NCBI GenBank assembly: GCA_036513415.1 | Contig: DATBZA010000163.1 | Coordinates: 1-64,000 of the forward strand | Source: 40CM-4-68-19 sp036513415 | GTDB lineage: Bacteria; Myxococcota; Myxococcia; Myxococcales; 40CM-4-68-19 | Length of the DNA stretch: 64,000 nt | Direction: 5' to 3' | Part shown: piece after piece, positions 44,649 to 53,552 of the stretch | Position numbering within the stretch: position 1 is the stretch's first letter | Layout of the letters: each line of letters opens with the position of its first letter | Notes under the pieces: model-generated | Told to the model about the DNA's origin: nothing | Databases searched by the model: none | Seen by the model: the letters and a program-made list of their open reading frames with translations, nothing else | Program-made: the position numbers and the translations under genes

Positions 44649-45949
44649 GCGGGTCGAGGATCACGTCGCTCGCGGCGCTCGACGTCCGCTTCCCTACCTC
44701 ACGGACGCTCGCGGGATCGGACGCCATGAACACCGCGCCGGACTACTCGGCGACGTACGTGGTCCTGCGCACCGACCGCGGCGACGGGCTCGCCGGCCAC
44801 GGGCTCACGTTCACGACCGGGCGCGGGAACGAGGTCGTCGTGGCCGCCGCCAACGCGCTCCGGCCGCTCATCGTCGGCAGGACGCTCGAGGAGATCGCGC
44901 GCGACATGGGCGCGTTCTGGCGCGACATCACCGGCGACAGCCAGCTCCGCTGGATCGGCCCGGACAAGGGCGCGATGCATCTGGCGACCGCGGCCGTCGT
45001 GAACGCGGTGTGGGATCTCTGGGCGAAGGCCGAGGGAAAGCCGGTGTGGAAGCTCCTCGTCGACATGACGCCGGCCGAGCTCGTGCGGTGCGTCGCGTTC
45101 CGGTACATCACCGATGCGATCACGCCCGACGAGGCGCTCGAGATCCTGCGGCGGCTCGAGCCGACCAAGCGCGAGCGCGAGGCCGAGATGCGACGCACCG
45201 GTTTCCCCGCGTACACGACCTCCGCGGGGTGGCTCGGCTACTCGGACGAGAAGCTACGCGCGCTCTGCCGCGAGGCGGTGAACCAAGGCTGGACCCACGT
45301 GAAGATGAAGGTCGGCCGGGACATCGAGGACGACATGCGGCGCGCGCGCATCGCCCGCGAGGTCCTGGGACGCGAGCGCAGGCTCATGATGGACGCGAAC
45401 CAGGTCTGGGACGTCGGCGAGGCCATCGCGAACACCAAGCGCCTGGCCGAGTTCGATCCCTACTGGATGGAAGAGCCGACGAGCCCCGACGACGTGCTCG
45501 GCCACGCCGCCATCGCGAAGGCCGTCGCGCCGATCCGCGTGGCCACCGGCGAGCACTGCCAGAACCGCGTGATCTTCAAGCAGCTTCTGCAGGCGAAGGC
45601 GATCGGCTTCTGCCAGGTCGACGCGTGCCGCCTCGGCGGAGTGAACGAGGTGCTCGCTGTGCTGCTGATGGCCGCGAAGTTCGGCGTGCCGGTCTGCCCG
45701 CATGCCGGAGGCGTCGGGCTGTGCGAGTACGTGCAGCACATCTCGCTCGTCGACTACATCGCGGTGTCCGGATCGCTGGAGGACCGCGTGCTCGAGTACG
45801 TCGATCATCTCCACGAGCACTTCGTCGACCCGGTTACGATCAAAGGCGGGCGCTACATGCCGCCCTTGAACCCCGGCTACAGCATCGAGATGAAGGCGGA
45901 GTCGCTCCGCGAGTACGCGTTCCCGGAAGGTGCGGCGTGGCGCTCGTAG
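44645..45949 (+). CDS. L-fuconate dehydratase (enolase superfamily)
   Basis: A 434-residue enzyme that dehydrates L-fuconate to 2-keto-3-deoxy-L-fuconate. The start RITSLAALDVRFPTSR and DAMN-x2-PDYSA are signatures of fuconate dehydratases. Catalytic elements: K-x-K in HVKMKVG, metal ligands in MMDANQVWD, WMEEPTSP and TGEHCQN, and the histidine base in CPHAGGVGL. It begins inside the stop of the permease remnant and its 3' end overlaps the lactonase start by 13 bases, showing tight operon packing. Confidence 0.93.
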   Translation: MSGSRITSLAALDVRFPTSRTLAGSDAMNTAPDYSATYVVLRTDRGDGLAGHGLTFTTGRGNEVVVAAANALRPLIVGRTLEEIARDMGAFWRDITGDSQLRWIGPDKGAMHLATAAVVNAVWDLWAKAEGKPVWKLLVDMTPAELVRCVAFRYITDAITPDEALEILRRLEPTKREREAEMRRTGFPAYTTSAGWLGYSDEKLRALCREAVNQGWTHVKMKVGRDIEDDMRRARIAREVLGRERRLMMDANQVWDVGEAIANTKRLAEFDPYWMEEPTSPDDVLGHAAIAKAVAPIRVATGEHCQNRVIFKQLLQAKAIGFCQVDACRLGGVNEVLAVLLMAAKFGVPVCPHAGGVGLCEYVQHISLVDYIAVSGSLEDRVLEYVDHLHEHFVDPVTIKGGRYMPPLNPGYSIEMKAESLREYAFPEGAAWRS

Positions 45950-46800
45950 TCGACGCCCACCACCACTTCTGGGACCCGGCGCGCGCCACGTATCCGTGGA
46001 TGACCGACGCGCTCGCATCGATCCGGCGGCGCTTCGGACCGGAGGATCTGCGGCCGCTCCTCGCGGCGAACGGCGTCGATCGCACCGTCCTCGTGCAGAC
46101 GATCTCGAGCCTCGGCGAGACGCGCGAGTTCCTCGCCACCGCGGCGGCGAACGAGTTCATCGCGGGCGTCGTCGGCTGGGTCGACCTCACCGCGCCGGAC
46201 CTGGCCGAGCAGCTCGCCGCGCTCCGCGGGGGACCGGGCGGCGCGAAGCTCGTCGGGATCCGTCACCAGGTGCACGACGAAGCCGACCCCGAGTGGCTCG
46301 GCCGACCCGACGTGCGCCGGGGGATCGCGGCCGTGGGAAAGGCGGGCCTCGCGTACGACATCCTCGTGCGGACGCGCGAGCTGCCGTCCGCCCTCGCGCT
46401 GGTGCGCGACTTCCCGAGCATGCGGTTCGTGGTCGACCACATCGCGAAGCCACCGATCGCGTCCGGCGCGATCGATGAGTGGGCCGCACGCCTGCGACCG
46501 CTCGCGGAATGCCCGAACGTCTTTTGCAAGCTCTCGGGCATGGTCACCGAGGCCGACTGGAAATCGTGGCGCGTGGACGACCTCGCGCCCTCTGCCTCGC
46601 GGGTCCTCGAGTGGTTCGGACCCGATCGCTGCGTGTTCGGGTCGGACTGGCCGGTCTGCCTTGTCGCTGGCTCGTATGCGCGTGTCGTCGACGCCTGCCG
46701 CGAGCTCGTGCCCCCCGCGGCGCGCGAGCGGGTCTTTGGCGCGAACGCTGCCGAGCTCTACCGGCTTCCAGCCCCGGCGACCGTGGAACGGAGGTCCTGA
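45937..46800 (+). CDS. Amidohydrolase, probable L-fucono-1,5-lactonase
   Basis: A 287-residue metal-dependent lactonase of the amidohydrolase superfamily (COG3618). N-terminal VDAHHHFWDP gives the H-x-H metal site. VDHIAKPP carries the barrel histidine, and FGSDWPVC the conserved aspartate. It opens the lactone formed by the fucose dehydrogenase. Start GTG at 45937 overlaps the dehydratase stop. Order dehydratase-lactonase-mutarotase-dehydrogenase supports this substrate. Confidence 0.9.
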   Translation: MALVVDAHHHFWDPARATYPWMTDALASIRRRFGPEDLRPLLAANGVDRTVLVQTISSLGETREFLATAAANEFIAGVVGWVDLTAPDLAEQLAALRGGPGGAKLVGIRHQVHDEADPEWLGRPDVRRGIAAVGKAGLAYDILVRTRELPSALALVRDFPSMRFVVDHIAKPPIASGAIDEWAARLRPLAECPNVFCKLSGMVTEADWKSWRVDDLAPSASRVLEWFGPDRCVFGSDWPVCLVAGSYARVVDACRELVPPAARERVFGANAAELYRLPAPATVERRS

Positions 46801-46801
46801 C

Positions 46802-47146
46802 GTGCAGTCCTATGGCCTGGCGCTCGACCTCCGCGACGACTCCGCGCTCATCGCGCGGTACAAGAAGGAGCACGCCAAGGTCTGGCCCGAGGTGCTCGCG
46901 CGCCTGCGCGAGATCGGCGTGACCGAGATGAAGATCTACCTGCTCGGCCGGCGGATGTTCATGTACTGCGAAACGAAGGATGGCTTCGACCCGGCGCGCG
47001 ACTTCGCGCGATCGACCGAGGACCCGACGTACCGCAAATGGGACGAGCTCATGCGCACGCTGCAGGAGCGCGCTCCCGAGGCCAAGCCGGGCGAGTGGTG
47101 GGGCATGATGGAGCTCGTCTTCGACCTGAACTGGGGCCGGTCGTGA
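46802..47146 (+). CDS. L-rhamnose/L-fucose mutarotase (RhaM/COG3254 family)
   Basis: A 114-residue enzyme interconverting sugar anomers so that the dehydrogenase can act. It shows the family pattern YKKEHAKVWPEVLARLRE with the catalytic histidine, then KIYLLGRRMFMYCET and WWGMMELVFDL. GGAGGT precedes the GTG start. The stop overlaps the dehydrogenase start (GTGA). Whether it prefers fucose or rhamnose is inferred from neighbours only. Confidence 0.9.
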   Translation: MQSYGLALDLRDDSALIARYKKEHAKVWPEVLARLREIGVTEMKIYLLGRRMFMYCETKDGFDPARDFARSTEDPTYRKWDELMRTLQERAPEAKPGEWWGMMELVFDLNWGRS

Positions 47147-47880
47147 GCACGGTCATCGTCACGGGCGCCGCGAAGGGCATCGGCGCCGGGATCGCCGAGG
47201 CCTTCGCCCGCGCGGGCTGGTCGCTCGTCGCCGTGGATCGTGACGCTACGCAGCTGCGGGCGGCGGCGTCGCACTGGGGCCAACCCGTCGCGACGCTCGT
47301 TGGCGACGTAGCGGACCGCGCGACGAACGACGCCGCGGTGAAGATGGCCATCGACCTCTTCGGCGGGCTGGACGCGGCTGTCGGCAACGCCGGCGTGGTG
47401 TTGGCGAAGCTCATCGACGACAGCACGTCCGAGGAATTCGACCGGATCTTCTCCATCAACGTGAAGGCGCTCATGTACCTCGCTCAGGCGGCGCACAAAG
47501 CGCTCGCAAAGAGCGAAGGCAGTCTCACCGTGATCGCGTCGAAGGCGGGCCTCGTGGCGCAGCGCAATTCGCCCCTCTACGTCGCGACGAAGGGCGCGGC
47601 CGTGCAGCTCGCGCGCGCGCTGGCGCTCGACTGGGCGCACGAGGGCATCCGCGTCAATGCGGTCTGCCCCGGGATCGTCGACACGCCGATGCTGCAGGAG
47701 TTCTTCGACACGATGCCGGATCCGGACGCATCCCGCCGCGAGCACGAGGTCGCGCAACCGCTGGGGCGCCTTGCGACGCCGGCCGAGATTGCCTCCGTGG
47801 TGCTGTTCCTCGCTACGCCGTCGGCCGCGTTCATCACCGGCGTCGCCCTGCCGGTGGACGGGGGGTTCACCGCGGGATGA
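47143..47880 (+). CDS. SDR dehydrogenase, probable L-fucose dehydrogenase
   Basis: A 245-residue classical short-chain dehydrogenase. Cofactor motif TGAAKGIG is at residues 8-15, NAGV and the S-Y-K triad (IASKAGL..., YVATK) are intact, and an aspartate after beta-2 (VDRD) predicts NAD preference. With the lactonase next to it, oxidation of L-fucose to L-fucono-1,5-lactone is likely; the alternative is 2-keto-3-deoxy-L-fuconate 4-dehydrogenase, which belongs to the same family. Its stop overlaps the ATG of a further, cut-off gene. Confidence 0.85.
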   Translation: MSTVIVTGAAKGIGAGIAEAFARAGWSLVAVDRDATQLRAAASHWGQPVATLVGDVADRATNDAAVKMAIDLFGGLDAAVGNAGVVLAKLIDDSTSEEFDRIFSINVKALMYLAQAAHKALAKSEGSLTVIASKAGLVAQRNSPLYVATKGAAVQLARALALDWAHEGIRVNAVCPGIVDTPMLQEFFDTMPDPDASRREHEVAQPLGRLATPAEIASVVLFLATPSAAFITGVALPVDGGFTAG

Positions 47881-47945
47881 GCGGCATCCACGCCTCCCAC
47901 GCTGCGTACCCTGCGACCGCACCCAGGGAAGCGGCCGCACCCGGG
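47877..47945 (+). pseudogene. First codons of a cut-off gene at the right end of the fucose cassette
   Basis: An ATGA overlap with the dehydrogenase opens a frame reading MSGIHASHAAYPATAPREAA. It then runs into bases that are antisense to the 3' end of the neighbouring lipoprotein gene (stop at 47951), so the natural continuation is lost. The product cannot be recognised from 23 residues. Confidence 0.5.
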
Positions 47946-47950
47946 CATCT

Positions 47951-49588
47951 CTACTTGAGCAGCGCCGACCACCAGTCGATGGTGCAGCTGCCCGGTCCGG
48001 AAAGCGCGATCACCGTGCCGTCGGCGCCCACGCGCAGGTCCGCCCCTTGCCGGACCTGTACCGAGCCGCAGCGCTTGCCCGCGGGCGAGTAGAGCTCCAG
48101 TGAGCCGGACTGGAACAGCGCGTAGGCCTTTCCGCCCCGCACGATGGCGACGTCGGACGCCTTGATGACGAACTTCGGGGCGGCATCGACCTTGGCCTGG
48201 CCGCTGGGGAAGGCCACCCACTGCTGCGAGCCCACATCGGGGAAGAGAACGCCGCCGCCGATCGTCGGCCGGAGCATCGGGAAAGGAATCCCGGCAGGGA
48301 TGGTGTCCGTGCCGCCGTCGAACCAGGCTGTGAGCGGCGTGCCGTTGCGGTCGAGCCAGCGCGCGGCGAGGCGTTTCGCGATGCCGAAGAGCGTAGGCGT
48401 GCTCCCCGAGACCGCGAGCACCAGCGTCCGGTCGAGTGCGTCGCTGATGGCGAAAGTGTAGCCGCAGCCGTCGCCGCCGATGTTCACGCTCCTGCTGACC
48501 AGCGTGCCCGCCTCGTCGAAGCGGGAGACGAAGAGGTCGGTCTTCGCTACCGCGGGAGCGGGCGGCATGTAGCAGCGCTGGGAGAGCACCACGGTGCCGC
48601 CGGTGACCGCGGGGAAGCCCAGGTCCTCGTTGCTGCTGGCGGCGGGATCATGCGGCAGCAGATCGGTCTTCTGCACCACGCTGCCGTTGGACGCCCAGAC
48701 GAAGAGCGCGTCGGTGAGCGTCGTCGAGATGGAGACTCCCTGGAAGCCGCTGGCCTGCGGCCAGATGGCCGCGGCTCCCACGGTGCCCTTGCTGGTGCCG
48801 TCGGCGCTCCACAGGATCCATCCCTGCCCCGTCAGGTTGACGGCCACGTTGCCCTTCTGATCGCTGACCGCATTTTCGCAGAAGCTGTGCGTGCCGGGAG
48901 TGAGGGTGCGCTCGACGGGCGTGCCCGGCATGGCCGGCATGACGCCCAGGCAGTCGTCGGGAGGCGGCGGCTTGTAGGTCGCCACCGCGGCGGTGTCCGC
49001 GGTGAGGGTCAGCGTGCAGTCGCCGGCGCCGGTGCAGACGCCGCTCCAGCCGGCGAACGTCGAGCCGCCAATGGGCACCGCGGTCAGGACCACCGGCTCG
49101 TCCACCATGAACATGCCCGAGCAGCTGGTGGCAGTGCAGGTCATGCCGGCGGGGACCGAGGTGACGGTCAAGCCGCCGGCGATGGTCGAGGTCGGATCGC
49201 CGTTGGTCACGCCGACCGAGAGCTTGGCCAGGTGCGCGAAGTTGACCCACACGGTGCGGTTGGCGCTGGCGATCACCGTGCACGGATTCGTGCCGCTGCA
49301 GCCGCCGCCGAATCCGCGGAAGCCCGACGTCGTATCCGCCGTGGGAAGAATGTCGACTGCCGTCCCGGCCGAGACCTCCATGGTGCAGGTCTTCGGGCAG
49401 TCGATGCCCACCGGCCGCGAGAGGACGTGGCCGGTGCCGGTGCCGACGGGCGCGACCTTGATCTCCACCATCGGAGGAGGCGTCACGGTCGGCGGAGGCG
49501 CCACGGTCGACTGCTGTGGAGGATTGCTCCCGCCGCATCCCAGCGTGCAAACGACCGATGCCAACACCGACACCAAGACTGAGCGCAT
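47951..49588 (-). CDS. Lipoprotein with two InlB B-repeat-like domains and a C-terminal beta-propeller-like region
   Basis: A 545-residue lipoprotein. The signal ends with the lipobox LGCG near residue 18. A short proline and threonine linker precedes repeat modules with the GFxGW/FAGW-x-G-x-C pattern (about residues 60-115 and 120-208), each holding disulfide-type cysteine pairs. The rest is beta-rich with repeated W and G (about 215-545), as in secreted WD- or Kelch-like proteins. Such proteins occur in many copies in myxobacteria. Its exact ligand is unknown. It ends six bases after the broken end of the fucose cassette. Confidence 0.75.
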   Translation of the reverse strand: MRSVLVSVLASVVCTLGCGGSNPPQQSTVAPPPTVTPPPMVEIKVAPVGTGTGHVLSRPVGIDCPKTCTMEVSAGTAVDILPTADTTSGFRGFGGGCSGTNPCTVIASANRTVWVNFAHLAKLSVGVTNGDPTSTIAGGLTVTSVPAGMTCTATSCSGMFMVDEPVVLTAVPIGGSTFAGWSGVCTGAGDCTLTLTADTAAVATYKPPPPDDCLGVMPAMPGTPVERTLTPGTHSFCENAVSDQKGNVAVNLTGQGWILWSADGTSKGTVGAAAIWPQASGFQGVSISTTLTDALFVWASNGSVVQKTDLLPHDPAASSNEDLGFPAVTGGTVVLSQRCYMPPAPAVAKTDLFVSRFDEAGTLVSRSVNIGGDGCGYTFAISDALDRTLVLAVSGSTPTLFGIAKRLAARWLDRNGTPLTAWFDGGTDTIPAGIPFPMLRPTIGGGVLFPDVGSQQWVAFPSGQAKVDAAPKFVIKASDVAIVRGGKAYALFQSGSLELYSPAGKRCGSVQVRQGADLRVGADGTVIALSGPGSCTIDWWSALLK

Positions 49589-49890
49589 ACGCCCCCCTGG
49601 GCGTTGAGGGTGCGCATGCTCTCATGGTCAGCCAAGAGACGACGGCACGGCGCCGCAGAGGGAACGAGCGAGCAGGCAGCCGTTGGCATTTCCTCCGCTC
49701 GCGCCCGCCGGAGTCAGGCGAGGTCGACGGTCATTCGTCGTCCGGCAACGTGTCGACCTCCAGGACGCCGCCGTTTCCGAGATACACGCGCCCGGGCACG
49801 ACGCGGTGACGATCATCGTTGCGCGGCCGGAAAAAGCTGCGGCACCGACGCGCCGAACTCCTTCAGACTGCTCGGGCGAAGGACGCTCGC
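49589..49890. other. Gene-free stretch of 302 bases with possible coding relics
   Basis: No complete gene is supported. On the minus strand two tail-like peptides end in stops: LKEFGASVPQLFPAAQR (near 49806-49862) and, in another frame, VVPGRVYLGNGGVLEVDTLP then DDE (near 49732-49809). They have protein-like composition but no start codons, and could be chance. Confidence 0.3.
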
Positions 49891-50649
49891 TCACGCCGCG
49901 GCGCCCGATAGCATCGCAGCGGCCATTGCGGCCATCTGCCGTTCCGAGGCCTTCGGCGAGGACCCGAATTGTCGGCCAAAATCCACCGCGAACGGGTCCG
50001 GGAAGATGTCCTCCTGCCCGGCCTCAATGCCGTCGAGGATCGCGAACGCCACGTCACGCGGCGAGGTCTTCGGCAGCGCAAGCTCACGGGCCATGTCGGT
50101 ATCAACGGGGCCCGCGTAGACGCCGAAGACCGAGGTGCCTTGCGCCCCGAGGAGGATACGCGCGGCCTGGGTCAGCGAATGGAGCGCGGCCTTCGAGGCG
50201 CTGTAGGTCGGGAAAAAGGGAACGTTGGTCAGGCCGGCTGCCGAGCCGATGTTGACGACCGCCCCCCCGCCGTTCCTGGCCAGCGTCGGCGCCAGGCGGT
50301 GGAGCAGCTGCAAAGGCCCGAAGTAGTTCACCTCCATCTCGCGCCGGGCCTGGTCGAGGACCGTTGAATCCGCGATTCCTCTGGCAAGCGCCACGCCGGC
50401 GTTGTTGAAGACGAGCTCGACGTCCGAAGCCGCTTCTCCGGCCGCGCGGATCTGGTCCACGTCGGTCACGTCGAGCCGCAGCGAAACGAGCCGCTCGTCA
50501 CGCAGGGCGCGCAGCGCCTCCGGATTGCGCGCCGTGGCGTAGACCTTCCTCACGCCCCGGGCCAGGAGCGCTTCCGTCAGTGCTCGCCCGATGCCGCGGT
50601 TGGCTCCCGTCACCAGCGCGACCGCTCCTTCGATTCTCTGTGCGTTCAT
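49891..50649 (-). CDS. Short-chain dehydrogenase/reductase
   Basis: A 252-residue classical SDR. TGANRGIG at residues 14-21 binds the cofactor, NNAGV and the triad IGSAAG/YSASK follow. An arginine after beta-2 (ATARN) suggests NADP use. Substrate unknown; similar proteins are general oxidoreductases. GAGGGAGA precedes the ATG. It is the first of two SDR genes on this strand within 2 kb, but they are not close relatives. Confidence 0.9.
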   Translation of the reverse strand: MNAQRIEGAVALVTGANRGIGRALTEALLARGVRKVYATARNPEALRALRDERLVSLRLDVTDVDQIRAAGEAASDVELVFNNAGVALARGIADSTVLDQARREMEVNYFGPLQLLHRLAPTLARNGGGAVVNIGSAAGLTNVPFFPTYSASKAALHSLTQAARILLGAQGTSVFGVYAGPVDTDMARELALPKTSPRDVAFAILDGIEAGQEDIFPDPFAVDFGRQFGSSPKASERQMAAMAAAMLSGAAA

Positions 50650-50748
50650 CGTCTCCCTCTTTCTTGTTTGAGTTGGCGGTCGTTGGTCACGTGAGAGACT
50701 TAGCGCCGGGCATCGAACGATGGGAGTTACAAGTGTGACGGGATTCCG

Positions 50749-50940
50749 ATGGACTCGCTGATCACTGCCGCGGCGCGTGCACTCGCAGCGGGCGATCCCC
50801 TCGGCGCCTTGAAGCGGGTCGCGCTGCGCGACGATCCGCCGGCGCTCGCGCTGCGCGGCATCGCACGTGGCACAGCTCGGCGAGCATGCGCGGGCGCGCT
50901 GCGTGGTGGCCGAAGCCGTTCACAAATCTTCACGAAGGCG
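50749..50940 (+). pseudogene. Internally deleted, frameshifted small hypothetical gene
   Basis: The first frame starts MDSLITAAARALAAGDPLGA then LKRVALRDDPPALALRGIA, and after one shifted base another frame reads VAQLGEHARARCVVAEAV to about 50931. These look like the beginning and a later piece of the same protein, whose middle between ARA and RCVVAEA seems deleted. It recalls a regulatory family of soil bacteria with a helical repeat, from memory only. Nothing downstream to 51142 is convincingly coding. Confidence 0.5.
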
Positions 50941-51142
50941 CGACCCGAAGCCGTTCTCCGAGCGGGAGCTTCTGGCGCGGATCCAAATCCCAAAGCGACG
51001 GCGAGTGCGGGACGAAATCGCTGCTTTGGCGAGTGCGCGAGGTGGTTGGGCGAGCACACCACAGTTCAAGCGACCCACCGGGTGACAGCGGACGGGGGCC
51101 GTCAAGGACGTGGGGCCGCGCGTCCTCGTCCCAGCTCCGTGC

Positions 51143-51880
51143 CTACCAAGGCACTCGGCCCCCCGTCTGGAAAAAGCCGCCCGTGGGGGCATCATCGCCC
51201 GCCAGAGCCTGCCTTACGATCTCGGCCGCCCCCTCGGCGACGGTTTGCGTCCCGCGGTGATCGTTCATGTCCGTCGCCGTGTAGCCCGGATTGACGGTAT
51301 TCACCGTGATGCGCGTGTCCTTGAGCTCCGACGCGAGCTGCGCCGTCATCATGTTTACGAGCGCCTTTGAACCGTTGTAGCCAAGCATTCTGAAATTCGC
51401 GAATAGTGGCGACGGGTCGGCGTTCAAGGTCAGCGACCCGAGTCCGCTCGAGACCATCACGATGTGTCCAGAGGGAGCTTTGCGCACGAGCGGAAGCATC
51501 GCTTGCGTGACCGCGAGGGTGCCGAAGAAGTTCACTTCGAACACGCGCCGGATGGCGTCGAGATCGGCGGTGCTGGGCGGCCCATCCTTCGGATCGAGGA
51601 TTCCCGCGTTGTTCACGAGGATGTCAAGCTTGCCGTATTCGCCGCCGATGCTCTCGGCGGCAGCTTTGATTGTCGGCAGGCGCGTCAGGTCAATCGAAAC
51701 GAAGCGCACGCGCGCGCCCTCTTTCTTCAAGGCATGGGCGGCCGCCTTGCCGATCTCGGCATCGCGCGCGCCGAGGAGGACTGTCGCGCCAGCGGCGGCG
51801 AGCTGACGGGCGACTTCGTAGCCGATCCCCTTGTTGGCTCCCGTAACCAGCGCAACCTTGTTTTCAGCGTTCTGCGCCAT
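51143..51880 (-). CDS. Short-chain dehydrogenase/reductase (carbonyl-reductase-like)
   Basis: A 245-residue SDR. TGANKGIG at residues 13-20, NNAGI, and the triad MVSSGLG/YNGSK are intact. The cofactor loop GARDAE favours NADPH. It resembles the plant/bacterial carbonyl reductase-like SDRs with a long FANFRMLGYNGSK insertion. GGAGACAC precedes the ATG at 51880. Substrate unknown. Confidence 0.9.
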   Translation of the reverse strand: MAQNAENKVALVTGANKGIGYEVARQLAAAGATVLLGARDAEIGKAAAHALKKEGARVRFVSIDLTRLPTIKAAAESIGGEYGKLDILVNNAGILDPKDGPPSTADLDAIRRVFEVNFFGTLAVTQAMLPLVRKAPSGHIVMVSSGLGSLTLNADPSPLFANFRMLGYNGSKALVNMMTAQLASELKDTRITVNTVNPGYTATDMNDHRGTQTVAEGAAEIVRQALAGDDAPTGGFFQTGGRVPW

Positions 51881-52212
51881 GTCAGTGTCTCCGTCGGTCC
51901 TTTTCCTGAGCACCGCTCATGGCTTGATGTCGCTCGCGGTGAGAGGTTTCGTCGCGTGGATCCAGAAGCTCTCGGAGGAAGCGATTGGCAAAGACGGGGA
52001 GAAGTTTCTGGATCGGTCCAAGAGGCGACGAGGTGCGCGATCTTCACAGCCCACGAGCTGCGTCTCCGCGGAGACTTCCCGTCCTGGTGGGTTCCTGCCG
52101 CATTTCAGAGCGCATATAGCGTCACGCTCTCCACGCGCGAAAGGGCGTTGCCTTCGGACTCAGCCGCCTCCCTGTGTTTTCGTGCTCTTGGCTGTCCCCT
52201 CGAACCGGAACA

Positions 52213-52380
52213 TCATTCAGGCGGAGCAGCACCCGAGAGGTTGTCGATGCGCTGCTGGGCATTCGCTGCCGGGACGGTATCTCCCGAGCTGGCGCGGGGC
52301 GGCGCCCTGGACGAACCGAAGCGGACCCAGGCGAGGTAGAGTCCGACTGCAGCAATGGCGAAGAAGAGAAGTTTCCGCAT
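52213..52380 (-). CDS. Small single-span membrane protein (55 aa)
   Basis: MRKLLFFAIAAVGLYLAWVR forms one transmembrane or uncleaved signal segment, followed by a hydrophilic, proline and alanine-rich tail ending NLSGAAPPE. GGAGGAG stands nine bases before the ATG, which strongly supports a real gene although it is short. Function unknown; N-terminus in the membrane, tail probably periplasmic. Confidence 0.62.
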   Translation of the reverse strand: MRKLLFFAIAAVGLYLAWVRFGSSRAPPRASSGDTVPAANAQQRIDNLSGAAPPE

Positions 52381-52779
52381 CGAGTGTGCTCCTCCGTGCA
52401 AGGGAAGTCGTCGCCAGCCCCGTTGGTGTACCGACCGACTCCACTCTGGCATGTCTGGTGATCCCGAGACACTAATCGTCTGGTAGCCGATCGGCACCGC
52501 GCTCGCGACAGCCCGACGACTCGCTTAGCAGGGCCTGCGACGTCGCGCCGAGGTGGGTCTGAACATCGCTGCGCGGTGCATCGAAGATGCACAGCCGGTC
52601 GACAACGGTGTCGGAGAAACGGACACTGCCCGGTGGGCATCCAGAGGCGGCGCTGCAGGAAGCGAGCGGGTGCGGCGAATTGGCAGGGATCTTGATAGCA
52701 CGCCGTACCAGAGTCTCGGGTTGCAGGCGCAAGACCAAGCGATAGTTTCCTGCGCGACGCAGCTTCCAAGGAGAAGGCG
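52381..52779. other. Gene-free stretch of about 400 bases
   Basis: Both strands were read. The open frames in it lack ribosome sites and have arginine, serine-rich shadow composition. It presumably holds promoters for the small gene at 52380 and for superoxide dismutase, the latter with AAGGAG before its ATG. Confidence 0.4.
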
Positions 52780-53397
52780 ATGAACCAGTACAAGCTACCT
52801 GATCTCCCCTACGATTACGGCGCCCTCGAGCCGCACGTCTCCGCCAAGATCATGGAGCTGCACCATGACAAGCATCACGCGGGCTACGTGAACGGCGCCA
52901 ACGCGACCCTCGAGCGCCTCGACGAGGCGCGGGCCAGGGAGCAGTTCGACCGCATTCCGGCGCTGGAGCGCTCGCTGGCGTTCAATCTGTCCGGCCACAT
53001 CCTGCACTCGATCTTCTGGCGCAACCTCTCGCCGCAGGGCGGCGGCGAACCCGCGGGAGAGCTGAAGGGCGCCCTTGAACGGGACTTCGGCGGGTTTCCG
53101 GCCTTCAGGCGGCAGTTCAACGAGGTGGCGGCCTCGATCATGGGATCGGGATGGGCCGCGCTGGTCTGGGAGCCGCTCGGGGCGAGGCTCCTGATCACGC
53201 AGATCTACGACCACCAGTCGAACCTGAACCAGAGCGGAGTGCCGCTGCTGGTGCTCGATGCCTGGGAGCACGCCTACTACCTTCAGTACCAGAACCGGAA
53301 AGCGGAGTTCTTTGGCGCGTGCTGGAACGTGTTCAACTGGCCCGACGTAGCCCGCCGCTTCGAGGCTGCGCGCAAGCTTCGGCTGGACGCTGCTTGA
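52780..53397 (+). CDS. Iron/manganese superoxide dismutase
   Basis: A 205-residue enzyme turning superoxide into oxygen and hydrogen peroxide. Metal ligands: H28 in ELHHDKHHAGYVNGAN, a histidine in NLSGHILHSIFW, and aspartate and histidine in DAWEHAYYLQYQN. No signal peptide, so cytoplasmic. Residues that separate Fe and Mn use (GSGWAAL and the QSNLNQ loop) are compatible with Mn or cambialistic forms. AAGGAG precedes the ATG. Confidence 0.95.
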   Translation: MNQYKLPDLPYDYGALEPHVSAKIMELHHDKHHAGYVNGANATLERLDEARAREQFDRIPALERSLAFNLSGHILHSIFWRNLSPQGGGEPAGELKGALERDFGGFPAFRRQFNEVAASIMGSGWAALVWEPLGARLLITQIYDHQSNLNQSGVPLLVLDAWEHAYYLQYQNRKAEFFGACWNVFNWPDVARRFEAARKLRLDAA

Positions 53398-53552
53398 GGT
53401 CGGGGGACGCCGGCGCTTGACCCGTCGGTTGCTTGACGCGGCAGAGAGTCGGCGCGGCTACCGGAAGATAGGGGAATCCCTGCCGGCACCCCGTGCATCC
53501 GGTCACTGGGGATTGAACGATCTCACGAACCCGCCCCTCAAGGAGCCGCCTG

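Noticed and set aside
44511..47945. An integrated mobile element carrying the fucose genes
   Set aside because: No integrase, transposase, terminal repeat or tRNA border is visible at either end; only truncated neighbours are seen.
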